A stretch of 64,000 bases of DNA from Fallopia convolvulus (Eukaryota > Streptophyta > Magnoliopsida > Caryophyllales > Polygonaceae), in contig OZ024726.1 in the NCBI GenBank assembly GCA_964016875.1, positions 31,857,503 to 31,921,502 of the forward strand, given 5' to 3'. The notes beneath the pieces are model-generated. The model was given only the letters and a program-made list of their open reading frames with translations, made no database searches and had not been told where the DNA came from. This document shows, one piece after another, positions 58,678 to 64,000 of this stretch (its first letter is position 1; every line of letters begins with the position of its first letter). Position numbers and translations under genes: made by a program.

Positions 58678-60385
58678 TTTTCAGAAATGCAATCACCACA
58701 ACAAGAGAATCCCCGGAAAAAAAAAAACGGATTCAAATTGAAGCTAGGGCGGATTCCGCCCTCTGATTTCCTCGGAGATTTGGATAATAATCTGACAACT
58801 GCCCTGGATTTTGCTTCTGTTTGCTAGTTCTCTGTTTTTCCCCTTTCCCAGAGACTCTCTCCAGGCAGGAAGTCACCGCCGCAGTCGCAATGAATACTCG
58901 CGCCCCCGGTCCATACTAGTCTACGAACCGCGCGGGTCAGACAAACACGGCCCTGATTCCCAATTTTTTATTCACTCTCTATTTGGGGTAAAACCGTAAA
59001 ATACGTATGTTTTGTATGTGTTGAGAAAAGAAAATGGTTAAGAGCATGAATTTTCATTGATCAAAATGCTAAGTTTTTTGCCAATTAATTTAGAGCCTAG
59101 CTTTAATATTCGGTAATATTTTGATATTTTATTGTGTCTCGAAATTCTTGTCGGGATTACTTAGCTATGAAGTAATCTCGGGTAACTTGGTTTTACCATA
59201 ATTTTATATATTAAAAGTTTTCTAGTAGTCAAAGTTAATAATAGGTCCATTTCTGATTTGTTAAGAAATCCTTTTTTAAAATAAAATGAAGATAGACTTG
59301 TTAAAGTTTTGATCTTATTCGTTTTCTTAGATATTCGTGTTATGTTATCTTATCTTCTAGATCTGTGTGCCGTGCTTATCTTTCTTTCTCAATATTTGTG
59401 TTATATCTTTTAGATTTGTGTGCCATGATCTTTATCTCTTAGCCGAATTCAATTTTCCTTCTTCCATTTCTTCTACATAAAGCCACCCCTCCCTTCCGTT
59501 ATTTTACATTCCTCCCTTCCTCTCATTTTCGCCCTCTTCATTCTCTTCGTCTCTTTATTTTCGTCCACCATCACAATCTTGTCTTTCTTCTTCTTAAAAT
59601 TGGTGAGGAGCCTTGATTTGGAGCCACCAACGTGCCTTCTGAGTGTTGGAGCAAACCGTTCTCTAAGTGGTGATCTTTTGGTGTTTAAGACATTAAAGGA
59701 ACAACCCTTTCATCTTTGAAATCGTTCTGACAAGTCCGTGTTCTATTTAAGAGTTGAAATTTCAAATCAAGAGGTAAGTCATCTAGACTTAGTTATTAGG
59801 TCCAATGTGTGTTGGATGTGTAGATATGATGTATAGAGCTTTATTTTGGGGTTCGTCCCAGTATCTTATTATACATCTATGTGAGTAAATCGATATTTTG
59901 AAACTATACTAGTAGATGATTAATACTTCATATGTTATTTGATTTACGAAACTTGGCATCTACCAGTGCGACGATGCCTATGGGATGATCGATGAGGAGG
60001 GAGACATTCTTGGCTTAGTCGTATGGCAAGGAGAGCCCCTTCAAATCATAATAAAATGTTTTGGGAGTGCTCCAATGGAGGCTTGACTAGGGGTAAGAAG
60101 GAATATTATGGGTCATAGGTGGTTCGGATGATCGATAGAGTTTATGCCGCCGTTCACCTAGTGCTTCGGATAAACGGTCGAGTTGATGTCGTCGTTCACA
60201 CATCCCGAATTGTATGGAGGATATTTTTATTACAATAAAATTGATATTTATAGTTAAGAGTTGATGTGGAATGTGGTTGACCTGTTGTAGAGATGAAATG
60301 ATGTTGTTGAATGAGAATTGATGAGTTGGAATTAAACTAATATTGATGCGAAAGATGAGTGAGGTGATACTGAAGTGCACTGATA
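58678..60385. other. Intergenic; promoter of coiled-coil gene and LTR-like DNA
   Basis: Up to about 58950 this is the upstream region of the minus-strand coiled-coil gene. From about 59138 (TGTGTCTCGAAATTCTTG) to 60380 the text resembles a Gypsy-type LTR plus leader (pyrimidine-rich 59455-59590; CGGTCGAGTTGATGTCG near 60175), but no target duplication or partner was found. No open frame with recognisable content. Confidence 0.35.
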
Positions 60386-60388
60386 TAC

Positions 60389-60457
<69 letters not shown>
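60389..60457. repeat. (ATT)n microsatellite, likely retrotransposon 3' tail
   Basis: About 23 uninterrupted TAT/ATT units. On the minus strand it is (AAT)n and starts about 20 nt after the stop codon of the retrotransposon ORF at 60477, exactly where a non-LTR element would end. It is probably the element's microsatellite tail. Confidence 0.85.
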
Positions 60458-60476
60458 GGAAAACTTACAAATTCCC

Positions 60477-63400
60477 CTAGAGAAGTCGAGATACAATCTG
60501 GGCCCCCACTCCTCTATCTATAGCAAAGCCTATTCTGGTGAAGATATGAGCAGCAGCACGAGCCCCAATGTCTTGAGTCTTAGAAAACTGTTGAGCCCGC
60601 TTAAGCAATGCTACAACATCCTTATCCAATTCCCCTAGAGAAGAAAAGGAGAAAGGAAGAAAACCATAACCAAAAGCCCGACAAATAGCTTCATACTTGA
60701 CCCTAGCTGCATCAACCACAACTCGTCCCGGAACAAAGTCAGACAAATCGGAATATGTCAAAGGAGAAGATCCTGTCAAGTCAACACAGACATCACGACC
60801 TCGATCCCAAGAATAGAGTAATACATCTGCAGGTCGGAGAGCTCCGTCGTTCCCGCCAATCAGTCCAATATCAACCTCTTTCCTTGCCGAAATCCCAGAC
60901 CGATAACAAATATCAACAAGGGTATCTCGAACAACATTATGTCGATGCTTAATACCTACAATACCGGCACACGACACAGCATGATCACCAAAGGTATCCC
61001 CATCAAAAACCCTGGAGCAATCCGAGCAAGGTGTCGAAATAGAGAACAAAGGAACACCCAACCGATAACCCAACACACAGCGGTAAGTCTTAGCATTCAT
61101 TGTTTGTCCCAAACCCGAGATGGGGACCGCTCGAAGCTAAACAGAGGTGTGATCTCCCTGTTGCGATTTCCACAATGCCAATTGCCGAGGAGATAAAGAA
61201 AAGGTGGATTCTGCAAAAGTAGTAACCTTTGTGAAATATATATCTGCCAATTTCTTCATGAGTTTAGGGGCAGCGACCTCACTAGGGTTACTCAAAAAGT
61301 CAGAATCCACATTTCTATTAAAAAGACTCAACGCATCATAAAAAGCATGACCAAGATCAACAATGTCAGCATTCTGAACAAGCTTTGTTTGCAAACCGGC
61401 AGATTGTAACCGAGAAGCAAGAAAAGCATAATGGCGAACATCACCTGCAGAATAAACACCGAGCCCTCCAAATGAAAAAGGTAAGGTGGTAAGTCGCCAT
61501 TACCAATCGCCAAACCCAGGTCCTGAAGCATTAACAATACGCTCCAAGGAAGATCGAAGAGCCTCATCAAAAGTGTGCTGAGCCACCTCAAAAATATTAG
61601 GAGGACAAGTACGCAAAGCAAAGTAGAGTTTAGAAACTCCGGTACATGCCCTAAGTAGTAACAACTCACACTGAGGGTCATTAAGCTTAGCTACTTTATC
61701 CATGAGCATAATGGTCTTGTTCACCCTCTGCATCATAAGCTCTCCACTAAAAACAGAATCAGAACTAGCCGGACCACCAAGCAACTTAACACCATGCAAA
61801 GGTCGAGCAATATTAGTGGGAAAGACACCCACAAGCCTGCTTCGAGGGTCTTCTATAGGCCAGAAAACTTCAGTTTTTTCCACGTTGAGATGTAACCCTA
61901 AACGAGGCCCTTCCTCCATAACCAATTGCAGAACCTTCACCACCACCAAGGTGTCACCAATAATAGTGTCGTCATCCAAATACCACGCTTGAAGAGATAC
62001 ATCAAAAGCGTCTCTGATTTTACAAATCAGGGGTTGTAAAACCAAAGCAAAAAGCAGAGGACCATGAGGGTCACCCTGCTGCACTCCTTGAGATGACCAT
62101 AAGGTGTGTTCCCCATAATACAACCTAGCTGGATTAGAGTAGCAGAATTCAACCCAACGTGAAATGGTCGAACAACGAAGATGAACTTCACGTAACATGA
62201 TTGCACGATCAAATAAATTGAAGGCATTTTGAAAATCCACCAACAACATAGAAAGACCAACATCAGTACCGTAATCTTCAATCAACTGATTCACAGCATG
62301 GAGAATTGCCTCACCACCTGCAGGAACCCCAACACCAAATTGAAGACCATAAAAATAACTTCCCAAAGATTGGCCAACCATAACAGCACCGACCTTCGAA
62401 ACCAAACGCCTCCAGACAGTACCCACATCTATAGGACGAATACCCTCACCGGGCTTGAGAAGAGGTGTGAGAGGAGCACTAGCAATATACTCTCCCAAAA
62501 CCATATGACATTTTCCAACTAGAAAGAGATTAACCACCCCAGAAATAGAGGCAACTAACTAATCTGAAATAGCCACAGCAGCACCACTCAAACAATCCAT
62601 AAGTTGTTGAGCACGTAAACCGTCCCTACCACATGATGTGACATGTGGAAAACTCTTAATACGGTCCAAAACAACAGCAGAAGTAGCGATGAGATGATGA
62701 TGATCCACAGGTATATCAGACAAGGATGGAGCTGGAGAAGAAGGGTGTTTTGACTGTAAATCTGCAAGAGTGGCCTCATTATAAGGAGCAATACCAAAAG
62801 AAGAAAGAACTCGGACTGCGGTAGTGTAATGGCCATCACAAATCTTCCTACGACACTGCTTGATATTACGCTCTTCCAAATCAACGCTCTCCTCAGCATC
62901 CATCAAAGGCGGGGATCCAACTGCCAAAGTTTCCCGCAAAAGCAACAAATTACCACCCGGCTCACTCCAAGTACAAATAGCATTAGCTATACTCTCTTCT
63001 TGTCGTTTCCGTCTAACGACAGATGTGCACTCGCGATTACTCCTCGGACTAAAGGTTTTAAGGATACAAAGAGGCAAGACGAGAAGAGTAACCCAACAAG
63101 AGGTATCTTCAGGCTTGCAAAGCACCTTATCAAGTGCACCTTTCAAAACCAGGGAGAAGCCCAAGCGGCATTTAGGAGGGATGGATTTCATAGTGCAAAG
63201 CCGTTTAGAAAGCAATCTGTCAAGGAGAGTGATTGTAAAACCACAAACTTGTTCTTGCACAATATCAAAATTGAGTACACCATCTCCAACATTTTCCACA
63301 GGACTAGGTACAACAGAATTGAGTGGCGGTTTAGGAAGATCATAGAGCACAAACCGAACAACACCATCTCCAATATCAGGTGGGGCCACAAAATCAGAAC

Positions 63401-63719
63401 CTTGACCATGACGGCATTTTGAACGTAGAGAATGCGTCTTAAAACAAACCCCACAAAGCCAAATCCCCATACGGCGGAAGGTCAACTCAACCTCGGAAAA
63501 AATAGCCAAGTCAATGGTAAGAGAATGCCGTGTAACTACTTGAGCATCAGGCGTACAATGGCGATCACGAAAATGAGTGATCAAAGAGCTCTTAGTAAGG
63601 CCATTACCCCCACCATCTCGACACCCATTAAGACCCACAAATGGGCAATGAAAACGCACTACAGCAGTAGGCATTAGAGATCGCAATGGTAGCCCATGGA
63701 AAGAGACACAACACCACAC
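60477..63719 (-). pseudogene. Non-LTR retrotransposon with restriction-like endonuclease
   Basis: One frame of 1,081 codons on the minus strand, broken only by three stops (62559-62561 TAG, 61500-61502 TAA, 61137-61139 TAG). The second ATG at 63674 fits best as start. Residues about 25-54 form a C2H2-like finger (C25, C33, H49, H54); a second candidate finger has C89, C92, C102 and H104. The reverse transcriptase spans about 370-700, with LLVDFQNAFN (Asp495), QQGDPHGPLLFAL and WYLDDDTIIGD (YLDD 580-583). The C-terminus has CSDCSRVF...GDHAVSC (C898, C901, H913, C917), RHN, then RPADVLLYSWDRGRDVCVDL, a PD-(D/E)XK-like nuclease core (P963, D965, D980). This order of fingers, RT, CCHC and RLE is that of R2/R4/NeSL-type elements, not of L1 or RTE. 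There is no AP endonuclease. Close relatives are familiar to me as unclassified plant RT proteins. Confidence 0.85.
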
Positions 63720-64000
63720 TATTCAACACATGCCAACAAACAACAACACAATAGCAAAAACTATCCGATTAAAAAACCAAAGAACTGCAGTGACACAAAA
63801 CTAACCTGATAACTCACAAACACAGCAGCAAGCGACGAAAGTAACGATCAAAAGCGACGAAAGCAACAGCAAACGATCTCAAACGAGCAGATGACAACCT
63901 CAGGCCGATGATAAACAACAGCAACCACAGACAACAACATCAACTACAACCAACAGCAGCAACCACACCAGCAAATCGCATATAAACTCAAACGACAACA
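63720..64000 (-). other. 5' leader of the RLE retrotransposon, cut by window edge
   Basis: Minus-strand DNA rich in TGTTG/GTTGCTG words without an ATG-initiated frame. It is the probable 5'UTR; the 5' end lies beyond 64000. Confidence 0.4.

Noticed and set aside
62829..63422. 197-aa and 161-aa plus-strand ORFs
   Set aside because: They are antisense to the retrotransposon ORF and contain no domain.
60477..63719. RLE retrotransposon ORF as a domesticated host gene
   Set aside because: Three in-frame stops and a microsatellite tail at the 3' end fit a transposon copy better.
1..64000. CRISPR arrays, phage or bacterial defence islands, operons
   Set aside because: The window is plant nuclear DNA; the only spaced repeats are minisatellites, subterminal repeats and LTR words.

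Overview
This window is nuclear DNA of a flowering plant, most likely a eudicot. It has split genes with GT/AG introns, plant-type protein families (a GH3 beta-xylosidase, a SEC14/CRAL-TRIO protein, a plant coiled-coil protein), AT-rich intergenic DNA, and a dense load of plant transposon families (Sirevirus-like Copia, Athila-like Gypsy, L1 LINE, CACTA, MULE, hAT and Stowaway). No tRNA, rRNA, CRISPR or bacterial-type operon was found. The species cannot be fixed from the sequence alone.

Only three host genes look intact, all on the minus strand. (1) 17714-20038 is a 5-exon SEC14/CRAL-TRIO lipid-transfer protein (321 aa). (2) 32569-37211 is a 6-exon secreted beta-D-xylosidase close to Arabidopsis BXL7 (779 aa). 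(3) 55224-58677 is a 5-exon coiled-coil protein (432 aa). In each case the exons I assembled sum to a whole number of codons with consensus splice sites. Introns of the second and third genes carry MITEs.

Layout: 0.5-4.8 kb, truncated Sirevirus-like Copia element (minus) with LTR, a long extra ORF and the end of pol; 4.8-6.3 kb, CACTA fragment (plus); 6.3-7.0 kb, Gypsy gag remnant; 7.1-12.9 kb, a long inverted repeat element split by three solo LTRs; 13-17.5 kb, worn repeats, a LINE 3' end and a degenerate Copia body; 17.7-21.2 kb, SEC14 gene and its upstream region; 21.6-31.9 kb, Athila-like Gypsy element with both LTRs but no recognisable RT/integrase, itself hit by a hAT MITE; 32.6-37.2 kb, BXL7-like gene; 37.5-41.6 kb, nested MULE and hAT elements; 44.0-44.8 kb, second hAT copy; 45-48.5 kb, LTR-like and minisatellite DNA; about 48.6-54.85 kb, broken L1 LINE (plus); 55.2-58.7 kb, coiled-coil gene; 60.4-64 kb, a minus-strand non-LTR retrotransposon of a different kind, with N-terminal zinc fingers, a YLDD reverse transcriptase and a C-terminal CCHC plus restriction-like endonuclease, running off the window edge.

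The two observations I rate highest are this restriction-like-endonuclease retrotransposon (a type rarely described in flowering plants) and the family-specific palindromic 'code words' repeated through LTRs and coding regions of unrelated LTR retrotransposons (ACCGACC...GGTCGGT in the Athila-like element; GTCACTGAC/AGTCGGCGAC in the Sirevirus-like element; CGTCACGGTCGTGACG in a solo LTR). All alignments, counts and identities were made by eye.
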